Shown: positions 48,794 through 58,025 of the stretch, piece by piece
How the letters are laid out: each line of letters opens with the position of its first letter
Position numbering within the stretch: the stretch's first letter is position 1
Source of the DNA: Butyricicoccus sp. OM04-18BH
GTDB taxonomy: Bacteria > Bacillota > Clostridia > Oscillospirales > Butyricicoccaceae
DNA length: 64,000 nucleotides
Direction: 5' to 3'
Assembly (NCBI RefSeq): GCF_003481705.1
Contig: NZ_QULN01000012.1
Coordinates: 7,623-71,622, forward strand
Made by a program: the position numbers and the translations under genes
The notes under the pieces: model-generated
Seen by the model: the letters and a program-made list of their open reading frames with translations, nothing else
Told to the model about the DNA's origin: nothing
Database searches by the model: none

Positions 48794-51700
48794 TTAGTCC
48801 TCCGCGAGCTTCTTGTAGCGGGCGTAGCGGGCCTTGACGTCCTCGACCTCCTTCGCGTACAGGGCGTCGGCCTTGTCCGGGAAGTTGTTCTTGAGGGAAG
48901 CGAAGCGGTTTTCGCCCATCAGGAAGTCCATGACCTTGTCGGTGTCCGGCTCCTTGGAGTCGAGCTGGAACGGGTTCTTGCCCTCCGCGATGCGGCGCGG
49001 GTCGTAGCGGTACAGGTGCCAGTAACCGCACTCAACCGCCTTCTTCATCTCGTCCTGAGAGGTGCCCATGCCGGCCTTGATGTGCTGCTCAAGGCACGGG
49101 CAGTAGCAGATGACGATGGACGGGCCGTCGTAGGACTCGGCCTCGCGCAGCGCCTTGAGGGTCTGCGCCTGGTCTGCGCCCATTGCAACCTGTGCAACGT
49201 AAACGTACTCGTACTGCATCAGGATTGCGCCGAGGTCCTTCTTTGCGACCTTTTTGCCGCTTGCTGCGAACTTTGCAGTTGCAGAAGTCGGGGTTGCCTT
49301 GGAGGACTGGCCGCCGGTGTTCGAGTAAACCTCGGTGTCGAGAACGAGCAGGTTGACGTCCTGATTCTGCGCCATGACGTGGTCGATGCCGCCGAAGCCG
49401 ATGTCGTAAGCCCAGCCGTCGCCGCCGATCGCCCAGACGGACTTCTTTGCGAGGAATTCGCGGTTGTCGAGGATGTACTTGACCTCGTCGGTCTGCTCAG
49501 CCTTCTCGAGCGCTGCAATGAGCGCGTCGGAAACCTCACGGGACTTCTCGCGGTCGTTCCAGTCAGCGAGGTATGCCGCTGCTTCCTCAGCCGCAACGCC
49601 GGCGTTCTTCAGCGCCTCGATGCGGATGAGCAGCTCCTTGCGGATAGCGTCCTGTGCGTGATAGAAGCCGAACGCGAACTCGGCGTTGTCCTCGAACAGG
49701 GAGTGCTCCCACGCCGGGCCGTGACCCTTGCAGTCGCGGCAGTACGGCAGGATCGGTGCGCCGCCGCTGATCGCGGACGAGCAGCCTGCTGCGTTGCCGA
49801 CGTACATGCGGTCGCCGAACAGCTGGCTGAGCAGCTTGATATAGGTAGTCTCGGCGCAGCCTGCGCATGCAGCGGAGAACTGGAAGTAGGGCTTTGCGAA
49901 CTGAACATTCTTGACGCTCTTGTCGCTGATGACGTCCTTCTTGAGGTAGGTTTCGTTCATTGCGACGTCGTCGAACAGCGGCTGCTCGGACTTCATCTCC
50001 TCGAACGGCGCCCAAGTCAGCGCGTCCTTTGCCGGGCACGCGGTCAGGCACACGCCGCAGCCGAGGCAGTCATACGGCGAGAGCTGCATACGGAAATTGT
50101 ACTTCGGCGCGTCCTTGCCGAGGCCCTTTGCGGGAGCGGTAACGAAGGAATCCGGAACACCGGCCTTCTCCTCGTCGGTCAGCAGGACCGGACGGATTGC
50201 CGCGTGCGGGCAGCACATCGAGCAGCGGTTGCACTGGATGCAGGCGTCGGGGTTCCACTTCGGAACCTTGGTGGCCACGCCGCGCTTGGAGTAGACCGAA
50301 GTGCCGTTCTCCCACGTGCCGTCGAGCACGCCGTACTTCTGGAAAACAGATACCGGCAGCTTGTCGCCCTGCTGCTTGTCGAGCGGCATGACGATGTCGC
50401 GGACGAACGGGGTCATGTTCTTCGGCTCTGCAACCGGCTCGTCGGTCGCGTCCGCCCATGCAGCCGGGATTTCGACCTTGACGGTCGCCTGAACGCCGAG
50501 GTCGACCGCCTGGTTGTTCATGTCGACGATCTTCTGACCGGCCTTCTTGAAGTAGGAGTTATAGTTGTTCTTCTTCATATCCTCGATCGCGAGGTCCATC
50601 GGAATGACCTTGGTCAGCGCGAAGAACGCGCCCTGAAGGATGTTGTTGGTGCGCTTGCCGAGGCCGATGGCCGCCGCCAGCTTTGCCGCGTCGATGATGT
50701 AGAAGTTTGCGTGCTTGCGCGCGAGGTCGCGCTTCATCTTCGCCGGGAGGTGCTCCTCGAGCTCCTCGACCGACCACGGGCAGTTGAGCAGGAAGGTGCC
50801 GCCGTCCTTGAGGTCTGCGGTGACATCGTACTTTTTAACGTAGGTCGGGGCGTGAACCGCGACAAAATCCGCGGAATTGACCAGATAAGTGCTGAGAATC
50901 GGCTCGTCGCCAAAGCGCAGATGGCTCTGCGTCAGGCCGCCCGACTTCATCGTATCGTAGGAGAAATACGCCTGCGCGTACTTGCCGCCGACAAAGCCGA
51001 TGGTCGAAATCGCGTTCTTGTTCGCGCCGACCGTGCCGTCGCCGCCGAGACCCCACAGCTTGCAGCTGATCTGGCCCGGGTGCGGCAGCTCGATCTCGGT
51101 GTAGTCGAGCGAGGTGTGGGTAACGTCGTCGTTGATGCCGATGGTGAAGTTGTTCTTCGGCGCGTCCTTCGCGAGGTTGTCGTAGACCGCGATGAACTGG
51201 CCCGGGGTGGTGTCCTTGGAGGACAGGCCGTAGCGGCCGCCGACGACGGTGATGTCGTTTCGGCCGGCCTGATTGAGGGCGGTCACGACGTCGAGGTATA
51301 CCGGCTCGCCGACCGAACCGGTTTCCTTGCTGCGGTCGAGAACGGCGATCTTCTTAACAGAAGCCGGGATTGCAGCGGCGAAGTGCTTGACCGAGAACGG
51401 GCGGTACAGGTGGATCTGCACCATGCCGACCTTGCGGCCCTGCGCGTTCAGGTAGTCAACGGTCTCCTTGACCGCCTCGGAAGCCGAGCACATGACGACG
51501 ATGACTTCCTCTGCGTCCGGCGCGCCGTAGTAGTTGAACAGCTTGTAGTCGCGGCCGGTCAGCTTGTTGATCTCGTCCATGTAGTGCTGAATGGTGTCGG
51601 GCACGATCTCGGCCTTGACGTTCGCGCCCTCCTTGCACTGGAAGTAGATGTCCGGGTTTACGTTGTTGCCGCGGTTGGTCGGGTGCTCCGGGTTGAGCGA

Positions 51701-52324
51701 CTGACGGCGGAACTCCTGGAGCGCCTTCTGGTCGACCAGGCCGCGCAGATCCTCATAATCGAGGGTCTCGATGCGCTGCATCTCGTGCGAGGTGCGGAAG
51801 CCGTCGAAGCAGTGCATGAACGCATAGCGCGCCTTGATGGCGGACAGATGCGCGACTGCTGCGAGGTCCATCGCCTCCTGAGGCGAGGAGGACATCAGCA
51901 TGCCGTAGCCGGTGGTGCGGCAGGTCATGAAGTCGGTGTGGTCGCCGAAGATCGAGTGATGGTTGCTCGTGACGACGCGGGACGCGATGTGCATGACGCT
52001 CGGCAGGAACTGGCCGCCCATGGCGTACATTGCCGGGATCATCAGCATCAGACCCTGCGAGGAGGTGAAGGTGGTGGTCAGCGCGCCTGCCTGCAGCGAG
52101 CCGTGGCAGGTGCCGGCCGCACCGGCCTCGGACTGCATCTGAATGACGTCGACCGTCGTGCCGAACAGGTTTTTCTTGCCCTTTGCGGACCATTCGTCGA
52201 CCTTTTCCGCCATCGGAGAGGACGGGGTGATCGGGTAGATCGCCGCTACCTCGGTGAACGCATAGGCGCTGTACGCCGCCGCCGTGTTGCCGTCCATAAC
52301 AGCATAGTTCTTTTTGTTATCCAT
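48794..52324 (-). CDS. nifJ: Pyruvate:ferredoxin (flavodoxin) oxidoreductase
   Basis: 1176 residues, the usual length of single-chain PFOR. Domain I Y-P-I-T-P-S-S-P-M-A; the CoA region; two 4Fe-4S ferredoxin motifs C-I-Q-C-N-R-C-S-M-C-C-P and C-L-G-C-G-V-C-L-T-A-C-P at about 690-760; TPP-binding G-G-D-G-W-A-Y-D-I-G-F-G-G near 965 and E-V-Y-S-N-T-G-G-Q. It oxidises pyruvate to acetyl-CoA and CO2 with reduced ferredoxin, the central fermentative step in anaerobes. ATG 52324 with AAAGGA; a frame 15 codons longer is unlikely. It sits beside the sugar-acid module that yields pyruvate. Confidence 0.97.
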   Translation of the reverse strand: MDNKKNYAVMDGNTAAAYSAYAFTEVAAIYPITPSSPMAEKVDEWSAKGKKNLFGTTVDVIQMQSEAGAAGTCHGSLQAGALTTTFTSSQGLMLMIPAMYAMGGQFLPSVMHIASRVVTSNHHSIFGDHTDFMTCRTTGYGMLMSSSPQEAMDLAAVAHLSAIKARYAFMHCFDGFRTSHEMQRIETLDYEDLRGLVDQKALQEFRRQSLNPEHPTNRGNNVNPDIYFQCKEGANVKAEIVPDTIQHYMDEINKLTGRDYKLFNYYGAPDAEEVIVVMCSASEAVKETVDYLNAQGRKVGMVQIHLYRPFSVKHFAAAIPASVKKIAVLDRSKETGSVGEPVYLDVVTALNQAGRNDITVVGGRYGLSSKDTTPGQFIAVYDNLAKDAPKNNFTIGINDDVTHTSLDYTEIELPHPGQISCKLWGLGGDGTVGANKNAISTIGFVGGKYAQAYFSYDTMKSGGLTQSHLRFGDEPILSTYLVNSADFVAVHAPTYVKKYDVTADLKDGGTFLLNCPWSVEELEEHLPAKMKRDLARKHANFYIIDAAKLAAAIGLGKRTNNILQGAFFALTKVIPMDLAIEDMKKNNYNSYFKKAGQKIVDMNNQAVDLGVQATVKVEIPAAWADATDEPVAEPKNMTPFVRDIVMPLDKQQGDKLPVSVFQKYGVLDGTWENGTSVYSKRGVATKVPKWNPDACIQCNRCSMCCPHAAIRPVLLTDEEKAGVPDSFVTAPAKGLGKDAPKYNFRMQLSPYDCLGCGVCLTACPAKDALTWAPFEEMKSEQPLFDDVAMNETYLKKDVISDKSVKNVQFAKPYFQFSAACAGCAETTYIKLLSQLFGDRMYVGNAAGCSSAISGGAPILPYCRDCKGHGPAWEHSLFEDNAEFAFGFYHAQDAIRKELLIRIEALKNAGVAAEEAAAYLADWNDREKSREVSDALIAALEKAEQTDEVKYILDNREFLAKKSVWAIGGDGWAYDIGFGGIDHVMAQNQDVNLLVLDTEVYSNTGGQSSKATPTSATAKFAASGKKVAKKDLGAILMQYEYVYVAQVAMGADQAQTLKALREAESYDGPSIVICYCPCLEQHIKAGMGTSQDEMKKAVECGYWHLYRYDPRRIAEGKNPFQLDSKEPDTDKVMDFLMGENRFASLKNNFPDKADALYAKEVEDVKARYARYKKLAED

Positions 52325-52479
52325 AACGATCCTTTCTTTTGCGTCTGCATCAGCGGAGCCGAACCCCACCTGCGAAACGCAGTCCCTGGTTTTTGTGTAA
52401 CAGACATTGAATGAAGCCGAACCTGCATTCTTGCCTTATCGGAAGAATAAAACGGTATAACCCCCGTTATTTCTTCGAT

Positions 52480-53271
52480 TTATACATCAAATTCAGCAAC
52501 ATCAGCCTTTGCAGCCTGCATGAAGATATACGTGTCGCAGCCGTAGCCGATGAACTTTACGCCCATGTCGCGCCACTTCTTGCCGCCCTCGACCGTATCG
52601 GCAAAGCAGCCGATCTTTACGCCCTTTGCAGCTGCCTTTGCGATGATCTGCTTGATCGCGGCGATGACCTCCGGATGGTCGATTTCACCGACATGACCGA
52701 GCGAGCTGGACAGGTCATAGGGGCCGACAAAAACAACGTCGATGCCGGGTACGTCCAGAATTTCATCGAGATTGTCGATCGCCTTCTGACCCTCGGCCTG
52801 AAGGATGACCACGGTGTCCTGTGCACGCGAGAAATACTCGCTGCCGGGAACCGCGCCGAAGCCTGCCGAACGGACAAAACGGCAGGTGCCTCGCGTTCCG
52901 ACGGGCGAAAACTTCGCGGCGGAAACAGCGGCACGCGCCTGCTCTGCGGTGTCGATCTGCGGGATCATGACCGCGCCTGCGCCGACATCCAGAGCCTGAT
53001 CGATCCAGATATCGCTGCCGCGGGGTACGCGGACGACCGGGCATACGCCGGTGACGTTTGCTGCACGGATCAGATTGGGGAGTTCCTGGAAGGTGGTGGT
53101 GCCGTGCTCCATATCGAGCAGCACGAAATCATATCCGGCATGACCTGCGGCTTCCACCATCGCAGGGTCCGTACAGATCATGAACGGGCCAAGCGCGCCC
53201 CGGTCAGAATCCATTGCCGCCTTGAAACGATCCACGCTTTCCATCGTCGGCATAACGGACTTTTTGTTCAT
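52480..53271 (-). CDS. HpcH/HpaI family aldolase A
   Basis: 263 residues. Signatures L-L-D-M-E-H-G-T near 45, V-V-R-V-P-R-G near 72 and F-V-G-P-Y-D-L-S-S-S-L-G near 175 match class II HpcH/HpaI aldolases. These split 2-keto-3-deoxy sugar acids into pyruvate and an aldehyde. It is transcribed divergently from the IclR gene; an imperfect 27-bp palindrome lies in its leader. ATG 53271 follows AAAGGGATGG; longer frames lack support. It is a paralogue of the aldolase at 59858 but clearly divergent. Confidence 0.88.
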   Translation of the reverse strand: MNKKSVMPTMESVDRFKAAMDSDRGALGPFMICTDPAMVEAAGHAGYDFVLLDMEHGTTTFQELPNLIRAANVTGVCPVVRVPRGSDIWIDQALDVGAGAVMIPQIDTAEQARAAVSAAKFSPVGTRGTCRFVRSAGFGAVPGSEYFSRAQDTVVILQAEGQKAIDNLDEILDVPGIDVVFVGPYDLSSSLGHVGEIDHPEVIAAIKQIIAKAAAKGVKIGCFADTVEGGKKWRDMGVKFIGYGCDTYIFMQAAKADVAEFDV

Positions 53272-53287
53272 ATGACCATCCCTTTCC

Positions 53288-53314
53288 ACTATGCGGAAAC
53301 GCATTCCGAATAGT
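53288..53314. promoter_or_regulatory. Palindromic operator in the aldolase A leader
   Basis: ACTAT-G-CGGAA-ACGCA-TTCCG-A-ATAGT: 10 of 11 positions pair. It lies between the promoter and start codon of the aldolase gene, a repression position. The divergently encoded IclR protein is the natural candidate to bind it. Confidence 0.6.
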
Positions 53315-53358
53315 TGGTAAAAATATTTACAAGGGCTCACCCTTGCCGTATAATTATA

Positions 53359-53387
53359 TTATTAGACCACTATCGAAGGTTTGTCAA
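53359..53387 (-). promoter_or_regulatory. Promoter of the aldolase A gene
   Basis: Minus strand: TTGACA (53382-53387), 17-bp spacer, TAATAA (53359-53364), with TATAAT six bases further. Near the -35 box is ACTATCGAAGG, a half-site like the leader palindrome. Confidence 0.6.
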
Positions 53388-53422
53388 GAGGGCATTTGAA
53401 AAAATTTTTGAAGGAGTTTGTT

Positions 53423-54187
53423 ATGGCTAGGGAGCATACCTCGAGCATTCTGCGCGCTTTGCAGATTCTGGAATGCTTTATGGATCAGGAAAAGGAATGG
53501 ACGCTCAAGGAGCTGGTAAACCAGCTCGGACTGCCCACCACGACGGTTTTTCGTCATGTTTCCACGCTGATGGAACGGAAGTACCTGACGCAGGATCCGG
53601 TACGGAAGGTCTACCACGTAGGGCCGAATCTGCTTGCGCTGGCAGGAGCGATCATCGGCGGCTCCGATCTGTGCAAGATCGCCCGGCCGGAGCTTGAGCG
53701 CCTGTCCGACCGCGTCAAGGAGACGATCAATCTGAGCATTCTCGTCGATAACGAGATCTTCTATCTGGACAAGGTGGAAACGCAGCGCTCTATTACCTGC
53801 AGCACGAGAGTCGGCGGCCGTGTGGCCGCGCACGCGACCAGCTGCGGCAAGATCCTGCTTGCGGACAGGGACGCAGATTTTCTCGCACAGTACTGCGAAT
53901 GGATGAAAAGCGTTCCGCCGCTCACGCCCAAGACCATCACACAGCCCGACCGGCTGCTGAAGGAGCTGGAATCGGCGCGCATCAACGGCTACGCCATGGA
54001 CGACGGCGAGGTAGAGCAGGGACTGATCTGTGTGGCGGCGCCCGTGCGTGATGCAAGCGGCCGTGTCATTGCGGCCGTGAGCATTGCCGGACCGGATTAT
54101 CGAATGGAGCAGGATATGGAAATGATGATCCATGAAATCAGGCAGGCCGCAGAACGAATTTCCTATACGCACGGCTTTTTCCGGTAG
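53423..54187 (+). CDS. IclR family transcriptional regulator
   Basis: 254 residues. N-terminal winged HTH (W-T-L-K-E-L-V-N-Q-L-G-L-P-T-T-T-V-F-R-H-V) at about 25-50 and an IclR effector domain with A-T-S-C-G-K-I-L-L-A near 140 and V-A-A-P-V-R-D-A-S-G near 210. IclR regulators sense carboxylates or sugar acids. Divergent from aldolase A, with a palindrome between them, so it likely controls that gene and perhaps the whole module. ATG 53423 follows GAAGGAG. Confidence 0.93.
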   Translation: MAREHTSSILRALQILECFMDQEKEWTLKELVNQLGLPTTTVFRHVSTLMERKYLTQDPVRKVYHVGPNLLALAGAIIGGSDLCKIARPELERLSDRVKETINLSILVDNEIFYLDKVETQRSITCSTRVGGRVAAHATSCGKILLADRDADFLAQYCEWMKSVPPLTPKTITQPDRLLKELESARINGYAMDDGEVEQGLICVAAPVRDASGRVIAAVSIAGPDYRMEQDMEMMIHEIRQAAERISYTHGFFR

Positions 54188-54214
54188 GATTATCAAAAAA
54201 CATCATAAAAACAG

Positions 54215-54254
54215 CCCGGCAGCGAGCATATCAGACGCTCGCTGCCGGGTTTTT
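54215..54254 (+). terminator. Rho-independent terminator of the IclR gene
   Basis: CCCGGCAGCGAGC pairs with GCTCGCTGCCGGG (13 bp) and T5 follows. Between here and 54463 I see no gene, only AT-rich sequence. Confidence 0.88.
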
Positions 54255-54463
54255 CAATGCTGTATTCATTCTTTTTGATAATATCATCATTTTTATTGAT
54301 GGTAATCCTGATGAATTGCAGCACATTCCACAGAACTCGATCGAGGAATTTTCATAAATCAGCATTTATCAACAACAACGATGCATCTATCAATTATTTT
54401 GATTTTAATTTTGCGTCTGAAATTGATATACTGACATTACAAAATCATTCTTTTGACGGAAGC

Positions 54464-55414
54464 TTATTCCGAAAGCAGAAACAGTCCCGGCTTCTCCGGA
54501 AGGACGACTGTGTGCAGAAGCTCGATAAACCGTTCGACCATCTCCTTTTTGCAGGTATCCGGCTGATAGACCGCGACGATCTTTCTGGTATCCGGAATGC
54601 CCTTCATCGTGCAGTAGACGATCTTCGATGCAAGATACTCCATCTGCATCCCGAGAAAGACCGGGCTGGTGAACAGATAGCCCATGTTCTGCGAAACGAG
54701 CATGGCCGCCGTCTGCATGGAGCTGACAGTCGTGACCGACTGCGGACTGATGTCGAAATGCTCGAGTGCCTGCTGGGTGATGCCGCCGATGTCATTGGCG
54801 GCCGAGGGCAGGATCAGAGGCAGGTTCTGAATCTGCTTCGGCGTGATCTCATAGGGATTTTCCGCTGAATTGCCGCTGTACGCCCAGGGCGGAACCAGAT
54901 TGAACGAGCGCGGAACGATCAGCAGAAGCTGTTCGAGCGCAAGATCAACGCTCGTCTCCTGCGAGCCCGGCGTCATGCCGCCGACGACAAGGTCAGCGTC
55001 ATTCGAGCGCAGGCTCTGCATCAGCAGCTCATCTCCCTGCTCGATCAGGTTGATGCTGACGCTGGGGTAGATCTCATGAAAAAGCGGCAGCAGCGACGGC
55101 ATCCAGGCCGCGCCGTGCATCAGACCGATGCCGACGTTCAGCGTTTCCTCCGGGTGCGCCATCTGCTGAAGGCGGGCGGTCAGTCTGGTCTCGATCTGCC
55201 GGATCTTCTTCAGCTCTTCAATGCACAGCGCGCCTGCAGGAGTCAGCTGGATCGGCGTCTTCGAGCGATCGAACAGCTTTAAGCCCAGCTCCCTTTCCAC
55301 GCGGTTGAGATACATCGTCAGCGTGGACTGCGCGACAAACAGCCGCTTTGCGGCGCGGGTCAGATTCTGTTCCTTGGCGATCGCAAAAATATAATCCATC
55401 TTGTCAATCATCAT
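54464..55414 (-). CDS. LysR family transcriptional regulator
   Basis: 316 residues. HTH at 1-60 (I-F-A-I-A-K-E-Q-N-L-T-R-A-A-K-R-L-F-V-A-Q-S-T-L) and a LysR substrate-binding domain with L-N-V-G-I-G-L-M-H-G and D-L-V-V-G-G. Divergent from the SDR/permease/dehydratase operon, the usual LysR arrangement, so it probably activates it. Start ATG 55414 or the next ATG at 55411; AAAGGAG upstream. The much longer open frame upstream covers the SDR gene and is not real. Confidence 0.92.
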   Translation of the reverse strand: MMIDKMDYIFAIAKEQNLTRAAKRLFVAQSTLTMYLNRVERELGLKLFDRSKTPIQLTPAGALCIEELKKIRQIETRLTARLQQMAHPEETLNVGIGLMHGAAWMPSLLPLFHEIYPSVSINLIEQGDELLMQSLRSNDADLVVGGMTPGSQETSVDLALEQLLLIVPRSFNLVPPWAYSGNSAENPYEITPKQIQNLPLILPSAANDIGGITQQALEHFDISPQSVTTVSSMQTAAMLVSQNMGYLFTSPVFLGMQMEYLASKIVYCTMKGIPDTRKIVAVYQPDTCKKEMVERFIELLHTVVLPEKPGLFLLSE

Positions 55415-55517
55415 CGACTCTTTTCTCCTTTTCCCAGCAGATGTTTCAATCATGATGATATGGGAAAAACGGAAAAAAGGCAAGCATAATTTTTTCAGCA
55501 GAAAGCGAGGCGGCGTC

Positions 55518-56327
55518 ATGAGCATCGGCGAATATCTGAAATCCATATTCAGTCTGGAAGGAAAGACCATCCTGATCTCCGGCGCGACCGGCGGCATCGG
55601 GAGCGCGATCAGCCGCGGACTCGCGGCGGCGGGCGCTGAGACGGCGCTCTGCGCAAGAAACCAGCAGAAATGCCGGGAGCTGGCAGACGAGATCTCCGCG
55701 CATGGCGGCGCGGCGACGGCGCACGCTCTGGATATATCCGATCTGGACAGCATTCACCGCTGCGTAGACGAGGTCATGCAGCGTTACGGCAAGATCGACG
55801 TTCTGTTCAACGTGGCGGGCATCAACCGCCGGGAGGGACTGCTCGACGTCGAGCCGGAAACCTATGACCGTATCATGGATACCAACCTCAAGGGCGTGTT
55901 CTTCCTCAGCCAGGCGGTCGCGCGCGAGATGTACCGGCGCAGAGCCGGCAATATCATCAATATCGGCTCTCACAACGACACCGGAATGCTGGGCGGCTGC
56001 TCGGTCTACGGCGCATCGAAGAGCGGCGTGGTCGCGCTGACCCGTTCCATGGCAGTCGAGTTTGCACAGTACGGCATCCGCTGCAACGCGATCAGCCCCG
56101 GTCATATCCTGACCGACCTGACGCAGGTGACCTGGCAGCATCCCACGCGGAGCGAATATCTGCGCGAGCGGATCGCCATGGGCCGTCCGGGAGAGCCGGA
56201 CGAGCTGACGGGCATGGCCATTCTTCTGGCCTCGGATGCCTCCTCGTACATGACGGGGCAGGCGTATCATGTTGACGGCGGCTGCCTGTGCGGCGGCAGG
56301 CCGTGGGACTATGATACACAGTATTGA
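55518..56327 (+). CDS. SDR family sugar-acid dehydrogenase
   Basis: 269 residues. Rossmann motif S-G-A-T-G-G-I-G at 21-28, N-V-A-G near 98 and catalytic Y-G-A-S-K near 166 with the upstream Ser in I-G-S-H-N. Near gluconate 5-dehydrogenase and KduD-type 2-dehydro-3-deoxygluconate dehydrogenases. In this operon it likely interconverts a sugar acid and its keto form. It begins operon 2; ATG 55518 after GCGAGGCGG. Confidence 0.88.
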   Translation: MSIGEYLKSIFSLEGKTILISGATGGIGSAISRGLAAAGAETALCARNQQKCRELADEISAHGGAATAHALDISDLDSIHRCVDEVMQRYGKIDVLFNVAGINRREGLLDVEPETYDRIMDTNLKGVFFLSQAVAREMYRRRAGNIINIGSHNDTGMLGGCSVYGASKSGVVALTRSMAVEFAQYGIRCNAISPGHILTDLTQVTWQHPTRSEYLRERIAMGRPGEPDELTGMAILLASDASSYMTGQAYHVDGGCLCGGRPWDYDTQY

Positions 56328-56333
56328 AATTAG

Positions 56334-56419
56334 GACGGCGCCCCGCAAGGGGAAACGGCGCTGTCTTGATAAATAATAAAGGAGGGGGAATTTTCCTGAG
56401 CCGGGGAGGGAACCGGCTC
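56334..56419 (+). other. Two leader hairpins between SDR and permease genes
   Basis: GACGGCGCC/GGCGCTGTC (56334-56365, one G:T pair) and GAGCCGG/CCGGCTC (56398-56419). AGGAGGGGG lies between them. Neither has a T run. They may be processing or stability structures that set different expression of permease and dehydrogenase. Confidence 0.4.
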
Positions 56420-56475
56420 CACGCGGCAGGAATGTTCAGTTCTTTGCCATCTGATTAAGAAAGGGAGTATAAACT

Positions 56476-57909
56476 ATGTCTGCAACTGGATTTCTGGTTC
56501 TGCTGATCGTTTCCATCGCGATACTGATGGTACTGATCATGAAAGTCAAACTGCATCCGACCTTTGCGCTGTTCATCTCTGCGCTGTTCATGGGTCTTGT
56601 TCTGGGACGCTTCGAAGCGGAGGGCTTCGGATTTACGGATATTCTGACGACGATCACCGGCGGCTTCGGCGGCACACTCGGCAGTATGGGTATCCCGATC
56701 ATGCTCGGCGCGATCCTCGCAATGGGCGTTCAGGACACCGGCGCTGCAAAGGCCATCGCGAACTTCTTCATCAAGCTGTTCCGCGGCAAAAACCTCGAGC
56801 TTGCTCCGGCGCTGACCGCCTACATCGTATCCATCCCGGTATTCGGCGATATCACCACCATTCTGACCTCCAACATCGCAAACGTCCTGTCCAAGCGCAA
56901 GCATATCTCGATGGGCAAGATGGCGGCGTTTACCCAGACCGGTCTGAACCTGACCCATGCGATGGTTCCGCCTACGCCCGGTATCCTGGCTGTATCCATC
57001 CTGCTCGGCGCTGACCTCGGTCTGGTCATCGGCTGGGGCATCCTGATCTCTCTGATCGCGTTCGCTCTGACCTGGCTGGTCCTGCGCAAGTGGACCGACA
57101 AGGAATTTGTCGAGCCGGTTCCGGAGGTAGTCGCTGAGATCGAGGAGACCTCCTCCAACGACGTCAAGGACATCCTGATCACCGGCAGCGACATCCCGGC
57201 GACCTTCGCATCCTTCCTGACCATCCTCATTCCGGTCGTTCTGATCGCAGGCAGCTCCTTCCTCAAGATGGTCGTTGCCGAGGATTCCGCTCTGTACGGC
57301 TGGGCCAACATTTTCGGCGATAAGATCGTCGCACTCGGCCTCGGCGTTATCTACACCATGCTGCTCGCAGTATTCCACAAGGCTTCCGTCCGCAAGAGCA
57401 ACGCAGACGCTACCGGCAAGAACCCGCAGAACTTCCGTGAAGTCGTTCTGAACAGCTGGATCGCACGCGGCCTGGAGATCGCTCTCCCCGCACTGCTGAT
57501 CACCGGCATGGGCGGCGCGTTCGCAGCCGTTATCAAGGCAGCTCCGGCCATCAATGATCTGGCAGGTCTCATCGAGCAGTCCGGCGTTCCGGGTCTGCTG
57601 ATCCCGTTCCTCATCGGCGCTATCATGTTCACCGCAGTCGGCTCCATGACCACCGGCGGCATGACCGCAGCAGGCGTTGTCGGCCCGATGATGGTCACCC
57701 TGGGTCTGAGCCCGATCTCCACCGTTCTGGCAATCGGCGCAGGCACCATGATCTTCAACCACGTCAACAACTCCGGCTTCTGGGTTATCAGCCGTTTCTT
57801 CAACCTCGACCTCAAGCAGGGCCTGAAGTACATCACCCTGCCCGACTTCGTAGCCGGCATGTTCTGCTTCGTCATGATCTGCGGCGCGGCTGCTGTAGGT
57901 CTGTTCTAA
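56476..57909 (+). CDS. GntP family sugar-acid permease (module 2)
   Basis: 477 residues with about 12 membrane segments. GntP motifs include T-L-G-S-M-G-I-P-I-M-L-G-A-I-L near 75, P-V-F-G-D-I-T-T-I-L near 120, H-A-M-V-P-P-T-P-G near 163 and F-N-H-V-N-N-S-G-F-W near 425. Imports a hexonate or related acid by H+ symport. Co-directional with SDR and dehydratase genes. Distinct from the other GntP at 31375, so two permeases with different substrates are likely. RBS GAAAGGGAG. Confidence 0.92.
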   Translation: MSATGFLVLLIVSIAILMVLIMKVKLHPTFALFISALFMGLVLGRFEAEGFGFTDILTTITGGFGGTLGSMGIPIMLGAILAMGVQDTGAAKAIANFFIKLFRGKNLELAPALTAYIVSIPVFGDITTILTSNIANVLSKRKHISMGKMAAFTQTGLNLTHAMVPPTPGILAVSILLGADLGLVIGWGILISLIAFALTWLVLRKWTDKEFVEPVPEVVAEIEETSSNDVKDILITGSDIPATFASFLTILIPVVLIAGSSFLKMVVAEDSALYGWANIFGDKIVALGLGVIYTMLLAVFHKASVRKSNADATGKNPQNFREVVLNSWIARGLEIALPALLITGMGGAFAAVIKAAPAINDLAGLIEQSGVPGLLIPFLIGAIMFTAVGSMTTGGMTAAGVVGPMMVTLGLSPISTVLAIGAGTMIFNHVNNSGFWVISRFFNLDLKQGLKYITLPDFVAGMFCFVMICGAAAVGLF

Positions 57910-58025
57910 AGACGAAGCCGAAAAACATTTTCAGTTAAATAAGGTCTGCTGCCTGCTGATCCAGCGGGCAGCAGATTCTGTATTCCACCTCACTTTATTC
58001 CGAATCCGGAGGAAAGGATAAGATT

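Noticed and set aside
48755..52414. Plus-strand frame of 1219 codons opposite nifJ
   Set aside because: Antisense of a fully conserved PFOR gene; composition typical of an antisense shadow.
54257..54868. Plus-strand frame after the IclR terminator
   Set aside because: Second half is antisense to the LysR gene; first half is low-complexity AT-rich sequence without a ribosome site.
56455..57762. Minus-strand frame opposite the second GntP gene
   Set aside because: Asp/Gly/Gln-rich antisense translation; the plus strand has all GntP motifs.
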